A DNA stretch of 64,000 bases from the NCBI GenBank assembly GCA_903933935.1, contig CAIZMB010000046.1, positions 1 to 64,000 on the forward strand. The letters run 5' to 3'. The translations under genes were made by a program, and so were the position numbers. The notes under the pieces are model-generated. The model saw only the letters and a program-made list of their open reading frames with translations. It ran no database searches and was not told the origin of the DNA. Source of the DNA: an uncultured Cytophagaceae bacterium. GTDB lineage: Bacteria; Bacteroidota; Bacteroidia; Cytophagales; Spirosomataceae. Shown here piece by piece: positions 9,082 to 18,139 of the stretch. Position 1 is the first letter of the stretch. Each line of letters opens with the position of its first letter.

Positions 9082-10179
9082 TTAATGGTGATGCTCCTCT
9101 ACAGCAGCACCTATGTAAGTCGAAACTAACATGGTGAAAATGTAGGCTTGAATCACGGCAACAATCATTTCAATGACATTCATAAATAGCGAGAAAGGAA
9201 CTACTGCTAGTCCTAAAGCTGCATTTTCAAAGATAAATATCAAAGAAACCAAACTTAATAAAATGATGTGTCCTGCGGTGATGTTGGCAAATAGTCGAAC
9301 CATTAACGAAAATGGCTTCATGAATACACCCACAATTTCCACGGGAGTCAAAATCACTAGCATCCATTTAGGAACACCTGGCATGGCAAAAATATGTAAC
9401 CAATAATTTTTCTTACCATTTAAATTAGTAATTACAAAGGCAATGATGGCTAAAACAAGCGTTACCGCAATATTACCAGTTACATTGGCTCCTCCTGGAA
9501 TTAAACCCAACATATTATTAAACCAGATGAAAAAGAAGACAGTTAACAAATACGGCATAAATCGACGATAATGCTTCTCGCCAATATTGGTTTTGGCAAT
9601 TTCATCACGAACAAAAATAATAACAGGCTCAAATAAAGATTGCATACCTTTAGGTGCTCGGTGTGGATTTTCTTGGTATCTCTTGCCAATTCCTATAAAA
9701 ATAGTGAGCAATAATATAGCTGAAATTAAAAGGGAAGCAACGTTTTTAGTGATTGAAAAATCATACACATGTTCTCCATTCTCCGCATGAATTTTACCAT
9801 GTTCCAGTATTAGTCCTTGGTAAGGAACTTCCTCATGGTGTTCATTTTTAAAATTAGCCGATGAAAAAACCGATAATCCTTTTGATTCTGAATATACGAT
9901 ACATGGCAAAGGCAACGTGATGTGCGTGTGGCCAATCGTCATGAAATGCCACTCATGCTCATCAGCAATGTGATGCATGATTAATTTACCTGGATCGAAT
10001 TTTTCTGATTTACTTTCTTCTGGAGCTGACGCGGTACTTGTCGCTTCCGTAGGAGTAGGTTTTTGCGCCGCTTCATTCTCATTTGCCCAAACAGTTAGGC
10101 TCGTCAAGCAAAATAAAAATCCTAAGATTATATTTGAAAAATACATTTTTTTGAAATAAGTAAACATCGGCATCTTCAT
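9082..10179 (-). CDS. atpB: F-type ATP synthase a subunit with N-terminal signal/periplasmic extension
   Basis: 'VRLFANITAGHIILLSL', 'PFSLMVRLFAN', C-terminal 'IEMIVAVIQAYIFTMLVSTYI'. Confidence 0.96.
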   Translation of the reverse strand: MKMPMFTYFKKMYFSNIILGFLFCLTSLTVWANENEAAQKPTPTEATSTASAPEESKSEKFDPGKLIMHHIADEHEWHFMTIGHTHITLPLPCIVYSESKGLSVFSSANFKNEHHEEVPYQGLILEHGKIHAENGEHVYDFSITKNVASLLISAILLLTIFIGIGKRYQENPHRAPKGMQSLFEPVIIFVRDEIAKTNIGEKHYRRFMPYLLTVFFFIWFNNMLGLIPGGANVTGNIAVTLVLAIIAFVITNLNGKKNYWLHIFAMPGVPKWMLVILTPVEIVGVFMKPFSLMVRLFANITAGHIILLSLVSLIFIFENAALGLAVVPFSLFMNVIEMIVAVIQAYIFTMLVSTYIGAAVEEHHH

Positions 10180-10273
10180 TCGCTCTTAAAAATAATTTCT
10201 ATTGTAATTTTTGCTAATTCGTTGATTAACTGAATTTTGTCCATTAAAATTCCAAAAATTTTCTTCGGGATTT

Positions 10274-10633
10274 CTAAAAACGTCGCAAGTTACGAAGCAA
10301 ACCAAATATTTCAAAATTTGAACTACATAAATAGAGTACAAAAAAGTTGCCTACAAACAAATAAATTTGTGGGGTGTGGGTATAGGCAAAGAATGCGATA
10401 AAGAGAATACTCAAAATAAATCGGATAGCGAAGGAAGCAGTTTGGAATTGTACAAACTTCTCACCCTCATTTTTTTGCCCAAATTGGGCTAATTGAAGGG
10501 TCAAATACGATTGAAATAATAGAAATACAAAGATGAATTTCAGGTCGGGATGCAGGAAATGAGCTAAGGAACTTTGGCTAATTCCCCATACAATTAGGCC
10601 TACAAGGAAATAAAAAATAAATATTTTTATCAT
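10274..10633 (-). CDS. Small membrane protein upstream of atpB (AtpI position)
   Basis: 119 aa, four predicted TM segments, same strand and adjacent to atpB; family assignment is positional. Confidence 0.6.
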   Translation of the reverse strand: MIKIFIFYFLVGLIVWGISQSSLAHFLHPDLKFIFVFLLFQSYLTLQLAQFGQKNEGEKFVQFQTASFAIRFILSILFIAFFAYTHTPQIYLFVGNFFVLYLCSSNFEIFGLLRNLRRF

Positions 10634-10753
10634 GGGGCAAATATCTGATAATTGTGGCTTTAAAATAAATTTTAGCCTTCAATTTTTGGAATTTCCTTAT
10701 TCCCGCTGTTAATTTGCATCCTCATTCAGTAGCTGATTGCCATTGAATTATAA

Positions 10754-10850
10754 AGAAGAAGGGAGAGACTAGGCTCTGTGAACTTCTGGCAACCCGTCAA
10801 GAAATTGACCCCGGTGCTAATTCCTACCCCAGGCGGTTGCCTGTTTAGGG
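10754..10850 (+). ncRNA. SAM-I-clan (S-box-like) riboswitch upstream of metX
   Basis: Core 'CTGGCAACC-cGTCAAgaaaTTGACcc-CGGTGCTAATTCC': GGCAACC, perfect P3 GTCAA/TTGAC capped by GAAA, then GGTGCTAAnTCC; preceded by GGGAGAGACTAGGCTCTGTGA. Confidence 0.85.
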
Positions 10851-10857
10851 AAATATA

Positions 10858-11949
10858 ATGTTATGTTGTATGCAAGCAGAAATTCATCATTATCATTCGA
10901 CCGACACCTTCATTTTAGAAAATGGGTTCCAATTTTCTAGTTTTGATTTGGTATATCAAACGTGGGGGAAAGCCAATGTTGCTCAAGATAACATCATTTG
11001 GATATGTCATGCATTTACGGGTAGCCACGATGTGGCTGAGTGGTGGCAAGGCTTGGTAGGACCGGGAAAATTATTCAACCCTGAAAATAACCTCATTATA
11101 TGTGTGAATATTCCGGGCTCGCATTATGGGTCCACCGGTCCGTTGTCGGTAAATCCCCTGACGGGCCAACCGTATTTTCATACATTTCCTGACGTAACGA
11201 TTCGGGATGTGGTCAATTCATTCGAATTGCTAAGGAAGCATTTGAAAATTAAGAAGATTAAAACGTGCATTGGAGGTTCGATGGGGGGCCAACAAGCCCT
11301 AGAATGGGCCATTATGAAGCCTGACTTGATTGATAATTTGATTTTAGTTGCGACTAATGCGGTGCATTCCTCATGGGGAATTGCTTTCAACGAATCACAA
11401 AGAATGTCCATCGAGGTGGATCCGACATGGCTCGAATCGAATGCTCAGGCAGGAATTAATGGCATGAAGGCTGCTCGGGCCACGGCATTAATTTCCTATC
11501 GAAATTATGAAACGTATCAAATTACCCAAGCGCGTCAAGAAAACTCCATGGGTGGAAACCTAAGAGCTGTTTCTTACCAAAGATACCAAGGTGATAAATT
11601 AGCCAAACGCTTCAATGCTTTTTCATATTATCGATTATCTACGATGATGGATTCTCAAGATGTTGGGAGAAATCGCGGTGGGGTGGTAGCAGCCTTAAAA
11701 TCTATAAAATCTAAAACGCTTGTGATCGGCATTAAATCAGATGCGCTATTTCCCATCGTTGAACAAGAATTTTTAGCCAAGCATATTCCAGATGCATCCT
11801 TTCAAGTGATTGATTCTTTGTATGGCCATGATGGCTTTTTAATTGAAAGCGGTTTGATGACAAAGGCGATTCGTCTTTGGCAAAAATTACTCCGACTGGA
11901 AGTAAATCCAATGGCCGACTTTTTTAAAGAGCTTGAAAATGTGAGGTGA
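10858..11949 (+). CDS. metX: Homoserine O-acetyltransferase
   Basis: 'VYQTWGKANVAQDNIIWICHAFTGSHD', 'GGSMGGQQALEWA' nucleophile elbow, 'SLYGHDGFL'. Start could be the in-frame ATG at 10870. Confidence 0.94.
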   Translation: MLCCMQAEIHHYHSTDTFILENGFQFSSFDLVYQTWGKANVAQDNIIWICHAFTGSHDVAEWWQGLVGPGKLFNPENNLIICVNIPGSHYGSTGPLSVNPLTGQPYFHTFPDVTIRDVVNSFELLRKHLKIKKIKTCIGGSMGGQQALEWAIMKPDLIDNLILVATNAVHSSWGIAFNESQRMSIEVDPTWLESNAQAGINGMKAARATALISYRNYETYQITQARQENSMGGNLRAVSYQRYQGDKLAKRFNAFSYYRLSTMMDSQDVGRNRGGVVAALKSIKSKTLVIGIKSDALFPIVEQEFLAKHIPDASFQVIDSLYGHDGFLIESGLMTKAIRLWQKLLRLEVNPMADFFKELENVR

Positions 11950-11960
11950 TGTTGGTCATT

Positions 11961-12013
11961 TTAGCATTAAAATCTCTAATAAATAAAGCTTATTTACAAG
12001 AGATTTTTGCTAA
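11961..12013. repeat. Long imperfect inverted repeat downstream of metX
   Basis: TTAGCA..AAAATCTCT-aa-TAAATAA-agc-TTATTTA-ca-AGAGATTTT..TGCTAA. Confidence 0.75.
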
Positions 12014-12065
12014 TTTAATTACGCTTGAAATTTCAAAAAAATGTTGAAATAAGACCCCCATTTCA

Positions 12066-12098
12066 AGCTTTACTAACTTTTGAAAAGTTAGTAAAGCT
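12066..12098. repeat. Perfect 16-bp inverted repeat with 1-nt centre
   Basis: AGCTTTACTAACTTTT-G-AAAAGTTAGTAAAGCT, followed by ATGTTTTTT on the + strand. Confidence 0.9.
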
Positions 12099-12177
12099 AT
12101 GTTTTTTCGACCATATTAGCACAAAAAATACTGATAATTAAAATCTACTTACTGATAAAACTTTATTAAAATTATTT

Positions 12178-12975
12178 ATGGATTTTAAAGATAAAACAGT
12201 CTGGATCACAGGAGCTTCTTCCGGAATTGGAGAAGCCTTAGCCCATGCCTTTGCTCGACAAGGGGCACACCTTGTATTATCGGCTCGCCGCGAATCCGAA
12301 TTGAATCGTGTCGCAGACACTTGTCGATCTTATGGTTCAATGGCACATGTGATGCCTTTTGACATGATTGACTTATCTGTCCACGAGGAGAAAGTGCATG
12401 AAGTAATAAGCACTTATGGAAAAATAGACTTCGTTATTTTAAATGCAGGGGTAAGCCAAAGGTCCTTTATTGAAAATACAAAGTTTGAAGTTTACCGACA
12501 ATTATTTGAAGTTAATTTCTTTTCCATTGTCTCTTTAACTCAAGCGATTTTACCCATATTTAAAAGTCAAAAATCAGGAAGATTTATACCTATTGCTTCT
12601 GTGGCAGGTCGGATAAGTACCCCAAGGAGAGCTGCTTATGGAGCTACAAAACATGCATTAATCGGCTTTTTCGACTCTTTAAGGGCTGAAGTACATGAGG
12701 ATGGAATTCGAGTAACCACTATTTTGCCAGGATATATTAGGACCAATATTTCCATTCATGCACTCAATGAAGACGGACAGAAATATGGCAAAATGGATCC
12801 AAATCAAGCGAAGGGATTAGATGTGACCCTCACAGCGGAAGCTATTTTGAAGGCTATAAATACCGGGAAAAACGAGTTTTTCATTGGCGGAAAGCTTGAG
12901 GCTTTAGGCCTTTTTGTCAAACGTTTTTTCCCGGGACTCTTGTTTTGGATGATTCGTAAAATAAAAAATACTTAA
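12178..12975 (+). CDS. SDR family oxidoreductase (short-chain dehydrogenase)
   Basis: 'VWITGASSGIGEALA' Rossmann motif, 'NAGVSQRS', YxxxK 'YGATKHA'. Confidence 0.92.
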   Translation: MDFKDKTVWITGASSGIGEALAHAFARQGAHLVLSARRESELNRVADTCRSYGSMAHVMPFDMIDLSVHEEKVHEVISTYGKIDFVILNAGVSQRSFIENTKFEVYRQLFEVNFFSIVSLTQAILPIFKSQKSGRFIPIASVAGRISTPRRAAYGATKHALIGFFDSLRAEVHEDGIRVTTILPGYIRTNISIHALNEDGQKYGKMDPNQAKGLDVTLTAEAILKAINTGKNEFFIGGKLEALGLFVKRFFPGLLFWMIRKIKNT

Positions 12976-14159
12976 GCTGTCTCTTTCTTTTCACTAAAGA
13001 AAAGTACAAATAAAATAAGTACTAAAGCTGCTATAGCGGCTGGTACCATCCAAACTGATTTCCAATCATGCACACCTCCGCTGGTATACATGTCTAAAAC
13101 GATTCCCGATAATTTAGATCCGATGCCCATTCCCACGCCATAAGTGGCTAAAGTAATTAATCCTTGGGCTGAGCTTTTGATCTTTTCGCCCGCTTTTTGA
13201 TCCGTATAGATCTGTCCTGTAACAAAGAAGAAATCGAAGCATACTCCATGTAAAACAATTCCGATATATAAAATCCATTCACTTTGGATTCCGTCGCCGT
13301 AGCCAAAGCATAAGAAGCGAATAATCCAGGCGACAAGCCCAACGATTAACATTTTCTTAACTCCTAAGCGGATGAAAGCCAATGGAATCAAAAGCATAAA
13401 AATTACCTCTGAGGCCTGTCCCAATGACATTTTATTTTCAACATTGCTCATGTGTGAATCTGTCAAAGATGGGTTTGCCATCGCATAATAAAATGAAAGT
13501 GGGATACAGATTAAAATGGATGAAATAAAGAAAATCAGGAATGAACGATCCTTAAATAATTTGAGTGCATCTAATCCAATGATCTGCCCAATGGACGCAT
13601 TTTTATCTGCTTTTGGTGGGGTATCTGGAAGAAAGAAGGCATAAATTCCTAGGGCAAATGAACTGTACATGGCAATCTGAAAGATAGCTACGTTGTCACC
13701 TAAAGCTAAAAACCCAATGATATTCGTCACAACAATCCATGCAATAGTACCCGTAACTCGAATCGCAGGAAACTCCTTTTCAGGATTTTGCATTTGATTC
13801 ATGGCAATCGAGTTCGATAAGGCCAAATTAGGAGCAAAGCAAAGTGTATAAGCTAAAATGTACCAAAAGAAAATCTCAGGGTCCTTGGTTTGACTCAAGA
13901 AATATAAAATCACACCTCCTAAAATATTAAGAAATCCCATCACCTTTTGCGCTGAGAAAAAACGATCTGCAATGAGGCCGACAAAAAAGGGAGCAAAGAT
14001 TGCTGCTATGGAAAACGTCGTGTAGGCATTCCCCACTTGGTCCCCTGTTGCACCCAAAGTTGTTAGTAGATATTTACTCATTTGGCCATACCATGCTCCC
14101 CAAGAGAAGAACATCAAAAACATCATCGCAATGAGCTGGAATTTTATCGTATTTTTCAT
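12972..14159 (-). CDS. MFS nucleoside/H+ symporter-like transporter
   Basis: 'MFFSWGAWYGQMSKYLL' and overall NupG-like 12-TM pattern. Confidence 0.8.
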   Translation of the reverse strand: MKNTIKFQLIAMMFLMFFSWGAWYGQMSKYLLTTLGATGDQVGNAYTTFSIAAIFAPFFVGLIADRFFSAQKVMGFLNILGGVILYFLSQTKDPEIFFWYILAYTLCFAPNLALSNSIAMNQMQNPEKEFPAIRVTGTIAWIVVTNIIGFLALGDNVAIFQIAMYSSFALGIYAFFLPDTPPKADKNASIGQIIGLDALKLFKDRSFLIFFISSILICIPLSFYYAMANPSLTDSHMSNVENKMSLGQASEVIFMLLIPLAFIRLGVKKMLIVGLVAWIIRFLCFGYGDGIQSEWILYIGIVLHGVCFDFFFVTGQIYTDQKAGEKIKSSAQGLITLATYGVGMGIGSKLSGIVLDMYTSGGVHDWKSVWMVPAAIAALVLILFVLFFSEKKETA

Positions 14160-14458
14160 AATTACAGATTAGTTGGAAGTCAAAAATACAAATTTGAATG
14201 AAATTAAAAATTTTATAAAAATATTTTTTTAGCGAAACTCGATGAAATTTAAAACCTAAAATGACTGAATTGTACAATTTTTTATAAAAATTTATCAAAT
14301 TTCAATCCTATTTTTTAATGTCTGACAAAAATGAGTAAAAAGTGCTTTGATTATGATCCTGAAGCTTTTTTATGGGGAATTTACAAAATTTGATTTTGAT
14401 TTTTTTTTGTTGTTGCTTTGACCAAAATTCAGGGAGTTTATAGCTGAATGCATTAAAA

Positions 14459-14935
14459 TTGAATATGTTGTTACAAGGAGTTTTGTTAATTTCAGGTCGG
14501 CCAACAGGAGCTTTTCAGGGTTCGATGACTTTGTTTTTAAGTCTGTTTTTGTTGATTTCTGTGGCCTTAATTGTGGTTGGGATTTTCTTGTACAAAAAGA
14601 GATCAAAATGGGTATCTCATTCCAAAACAACGTATGGTAAGATCGTTGAGATTTCAAAGCGATATGCAAGGGGCGATCATTCGGGTCGTTTCCCTATTTA
14701 TTTTCCAATCGTTGCTTACCATGTGAATGGGTTAGAATTTAGAAGGGAAGCCGAGCAGGGAATTGCAAAAAATTGCGAGATTGGTCAGGAAATACCGGTT
14801 CGATATCTTTCTGAAAATCCCTATGAAGCATCTTTGAGCGACAATTCTGTCCCGGTATTAAATCCTACCATATTTTTTGTTCTTGGTTTCTTGATGCTTC
14901 TAAGCTCGATTGCTTTGTCTTTAATGACACATTGA
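14459..14935 (+). CDS. DUF3592-like membrane protein
   Basis: TM segments flanking 'GKIVEISKRY...YFPIVAYHVNGLEFRREAEQGIAKNCEIGQEIPVRYLSENPYEA'; start may be the later Met (MTLFLSLF). Confidence 0.6.
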   Translation: MNMLLQGVLLISGRPTGAFQGSMTLFLSLFLLISVALIVVGIFLYKKRSKWVSHSKTTYGKIVEISKRYARGDHSGRFPIYFPIVAYHVNGLEFRREAEQGIAKNCEIGQEIPVRYLSENPYEASLSDNSVPVLNPTIFFVLGFLMLLSSIALSLMTH

Positions 14936-14986
14936 TTTTTTGTTTTTAAAATCATTTTTGTAATTTGGTTCCTCAAATCATTTCGC

Positions 14987-15814
14987 ATGGAAACTATAGT
15001 TAAAGAAAAATCCGAATTTCGTAATTACGAGCAAGGCGATATTACTGCAGCCGTAAAGGATCATTATTACAAGATGCGTACGCGCCAGACGTATGATTAC
15101 GTTCAAAGGATGAAAAAGAAGTATTTGACTTTTGAGCGTCCGATGGATTTGTGGGATATGATGGATCGCTTAAACGCATTAATTGACGTGAGCGATCCGG
15201 ATTTAAATCTCCCTAATATTATTCACTTATTGCAATCTGCTGAAGGAATTCGCCAAGACGGTCGTCCAGATTGGATGCAATTGGTCGGGTTAATCCATGA
15301 TTTAGGAAAAGCCATGTATTTATTTGGTTCAGATGAGGATGGAACGAGTCAAGCGGAGCAATGGGGATTAGTTGGCGATGTATTTGTCGTAGGTTGTAAA
15401 TTACCTGATACATGTGTTTATCCAGAATTCAATCAGGAAAACCCAGATATGTTAGTCGACCGTTACAACTCAGAATTAGGTATTTACAATCCAGGATGTG
15501 GTTTAGATAATTTAGAATTAGCCTGGGGACATGATGAATATTTATACCAAGTATTAAAAAATCATCCAACGAATACCATTCCTGAGGCTGGAATGGCGAT
15601 GATCCGTTTCCATTCGTTTTATCCATGGCATACCGGTGGAAGTTACCAAGCATTATTGAATGAAAAGGATGCTCAATATTTGGAGTGGATTAAGGATTTC
15701 AATCAATATGATTTATATACGAAATCTCCTGATGTGCCTAATTTTGAAGAATTAAAATCATATTATATGCCCATTGCTGAAAAGTATTTAGGCAAAGGAC
15801 CTATCTATTGGTAG
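14987..15814 (+). CDS. Inositol oxygenase (MIOX)
   Basis: 'GLIHDLGKAMYLFG', 'QWGLVGDVFVVGC', 'AWGHDEYLYQVLK', 'MIRFHSFYPWHTGGSY', 'WIKDFNQYDLYTKSPDVPN'. Confidence 0.95.
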   Translation: METIVKEKSEFRNYEQGDITAAVKDHYYKMRTRQTYDYVQRMKKKYLTFERPMDLWDMMDRLNALIDVSDPDLNLPNIIHLLQSAEGIRQDGRPDWMQLVGLIHDLGKAMYLFGSDEDGTSQAEQWGLVGDVFVVGCKLPDTCVYPEFNQENPDMLVDRYNSELGIYNPGCGLDNLELAWGHDEYLYQVLKNHPTNTIPEAGMAMIRFHSFYPWHTGGSYQALLNEKDAQYLEWIKDFNQYDLYTKSPDVPNFEELKSYYMPIAEKYLGKGPIYW

Positions 15815-15836
15815 GGAATTTAAATGAATAAAAATA

Positions 15837-15875
15837 AAAGGGAGATCTTCATTTGAAGACCTCCCTTTGGTGTTT
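15837..15875 (+). terminator. Terminator hairpin after MIOX
   Basis: AAAGGGAGATCTTC-attt-GAAGACCTCCCTTT. Confidence 0.75.
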
Positions 15876-15902
15876 TATAGGAGTAGGATTTTAATTTGGG
15901 GT

Positions 15903-16412
15903 TTACCAACCGTCATTCTTTTTTGGTTTCGCATTCGCGGAATTCTTTTTTGTCGGGGTAGCGACTGCATCTGTAGCAGCAGATCCTTTTAATTGGACAT
16001 CCGATTCTACTCGGCTGTAGACCCTACAAACAATTTTCCATTGATCATTAATCTTCAATAAACTTAATAAATCAATGTATTTGAAATCGGCAAATTGAAG
16101 CTCAACAGTCGCAACTCCCGAAGTTCCAGCGTATGAATAGGATATTAATTTTCCAGTGGCCTTCACTCCACCTGCTGGCATTTTGCTGATAAAGGTTTTT
16201 ACGGGCGAGTCTTGTACTCTTCCAGTGGATGTATTTAAGTTTCTTAATAAGGCACCTGAGTAAAATGCTTTATTTAAACTCGCGGAATCTCCTTTGGTGA
16301 ATCCGTCGAAATAGGTATTGATGGTCGATTTGATCGCGTCATCATCCGATTGGGCAAAGCTTGAAATACTTAAGCAAGACCATGCGATTGTAAATAAGAT
16401 GAATTTTTTCAT
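15903..16412 (-). CDS. Secreted nuclear transport factor 2-like / lumazine-binding-like protein
   Basis: Signal peptide; 'IKSTINTYFDGFTKGDSASLNKAFY...SYAGTSGVATVELQF...LLKINDQWKIV'. Confidence 0.75.
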   Translation of the reverse strand: MKKFILFTIAWSCLSISSFAQSDDDAIKSTINTYFDGFTKGDSASLNKAFYSGALLRNLNTSTGRVQDSPVKTFISKMPAGGVKATGKLISYSYAGTSGVATVELQFADFKYIDLLSLLKINDQWKIVCRVYSRVESDVQLKGSAATDAVATPTKKNSANAKPKKNDGW

Positions 16413-16423
16413 AAGGTATTGAA

Positions 16424-17659
16424 TTAGTTGCCAGAGGTAAATTCTAATGGAAGTGCTTCCCCTTTCATAAATAAATTTGCTTTTTCTGGGTATAAAATTG
16501 ATTGTACTACATTAACTCTTCCCAAAGAATGTCCAGCCATATTACCCAAAATTATGATGGATGAATTATCTTTTGGATTGTGAAGATAGTAATTTTTAAA
16601 TCCATGCCACCATCCTGTGTGATAGGTAAGCCACTCACCATTATCGAGTTGTGTTAGGCGCCAACCAAATCCATAGTTTTTCGGAAGGGTAGTAGGTATG
16701 GTGTGTTGTGGAGTGAAAGCTTCCTCCAAAGTGCTTGATTTGACTATTTTTTCTTCATTTAAAGCGCTGTCCCAAAGATGCAGATCTTCAACGGTGGAAT
16801 AAATCCCTTTATCTCCCGTCACTCCATCTAAGTGATTAAAGTCAGAAACGGCAGGCCCTCCACGCCTTGGTACATATCCTGTAGCAGCAGTTTTCAGCAT
16901 TTCCGGATGCAATGGATCGTAAATAAAAGTTTCTTTCATGCCTGCTGGCTCGAAAATATTTTTCTTGACGTAGGTTCTAAAGTTTTCACCACTTAATTTT
17001 TCCACGATATAAGCTAATAACATATAGTTTGTGTTATTGTAGCTGAAGCGTGCGTTAGGCCGATAATCAATATGGGGTTTTAAACGGATCATCATTTCCA
17101 CAACTTTTTGATTGGTCAATGGAACTTTCTTATCATACATTTTATCCATGTTGTAGGCATAATCAGAAAGGCCAGAACGATGGGTTAATAAACTCCGAAT
17201 GGTTAAGCTAGAATCGTATGGGAATCCTTGAATGTGTTTGTAGATAGGGTCGTCGTAGCCTAATAGGTTTTTTTCCTTTAACTGCATGATGGCCACCGCG
17301 GTAAATTGCTTGGACACGGAGGCCAACTGGAAATGGGTGTGGCTATTGATGGGTGTTTTTGTGAAATAGTTGGCGTAGCCAAATGATTTATTATAAATTA
17401 CTTTTCCGTATTGAGAAATTAAAACAGCCCCATTGAATCCGGTGTTTTGTTGGAGTTTTTTGAAAAAAGTATCCAATTTGATGGATTTTTGTTCCGCTAT
17501 TTTAGGGTCAAAAAGTAAACTGATACTATCGTTTTTTAATTCTATTTTTGTTTTTGAATGAAAGAAACTTCTAGTTTGATGAGAACTTGCTAATAGACCG
17601 ATTAACATAAAGGTCGATAAAATGAGTATTAGTTTAGAACTCTTAGCAATTTTCGGCAT
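16424..17659 (-). CDS. Serine hydrolase, beta-lactamase class C-like
   Basis: SxxK 'SVSKQFTAVAIMQL', YxN 'YNNTNYMLLAYIVEK', HTG 'YHTGWWHG'. Confidence 0.9.
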   Translation of the reverse strand: MPKIAKSSKLILILSTFMLIGLLASSHQTRSFFHSKTKIELKNDSISLLFDPKIAEQKSIKLDTFFKKLQQNTGFNGAVLISQYGKVIYNKSFGYANYFTKTPINSHTHFQLASVSKQFTAVAIMQLKEKNLLGYDDPIYKHIQGFPYDSSLTIRSLLTHRSGLSDYAYNMDKMYDKKVPLTNQKVVEMMIRLKPHIDYRPNARFSYNNTNYMLLAYIVEKLSGENFRTYVKKNIFEPAGMKETFIYDPLHPEMLKTAATGYVPRRGGPAVSDFNHLDGVTGDKGIYSTVEDLHLWDSALNEEKIVKSSTLEEAFTPQHTIPTTLPKNYGFGWRLTQLDNGEWLTYHTGWWHGFKNYYLHNPKDNSSIIILGNMAGHSLGRVNVVQSILYPEKANLFMKGEALPLEFTSGN

Positions 17660-17767
17660 ATTGGTTGGAAAATATTTAAGGCAATTTATTTAAATTAGCG
17701 TTTATATCAAATCTTCGCTTCTTTTAATTAACAAATAAACGGAAGCAAAACAATTCCAGGAAAAAAA

Positions 17768-17989
17768 TTGGGCACGATATTGAAATTAATCTTTTTGGGT
17801 TTAATTCGCATGTATCAAGGAATGATATCTCCGTTTTTGCCTAATTCCTGTCGGTACCAACCGACTTGCTCCGAATATTCAAAACAAGCCTTATTGAAAT
17901 ACGGATTTTTCAAGGGATTTCGAATGGCCATTCGGCGTATATCCAGTTGCCATCCCTGGGGAGGTAGTGGCTATGATCCGTTACCGTAA
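17768..17989 (+). CDS. yidD: Membrane protein insertion efficiency factor YidD
   Basis: 'LIRMYQGMISPFLPNSCRYQPTCSEYSKQALLKYGFFKG'; start codon is TTG. Confidence 0.95.
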   Translation: MGTILKLIFLGLIRMYQGMISPFLPNSCRYQPTCSEYSKQALLKYGFFKGFRMAIRRISSCHPWGGSGYDPLP

Positions 17990-18077
17990 ACAATCTCATT
18001 TTAATAAGAAAAATTAATAGATCAAAGGAGACAAATCGATGTCTGTAGAATTTAAATTGTGATAACAATCAACAAAA

Positions 18078-18101
18078 ATATAGTATGCTTGCATAATATA
18101 T
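18078..18101. promoter_or_regulatory. 24-bp imperfect palindrome upstream of the acyl-CoA dehydrogenase gene (candidate operator, or weak terminator)
   Basis: ATATAgTATGC-TT-GCATAaTATAT, one mismatch per 11-bp arm, 39 bp before the start codon. Confidence 0.5.
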
Positions 18102-18139
18102 TTTTTCTCTGCAAATTTGTTTCAAATACTTAAAAAATT

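Noticed and set aside
14160-14458. AT-rich 300-bp intergenic region upstream of the DUF3592 gene as an ncRNA
   Set aside because: Low complexity and poly-T runs but no convincing stem structure or conserved RNA motif.
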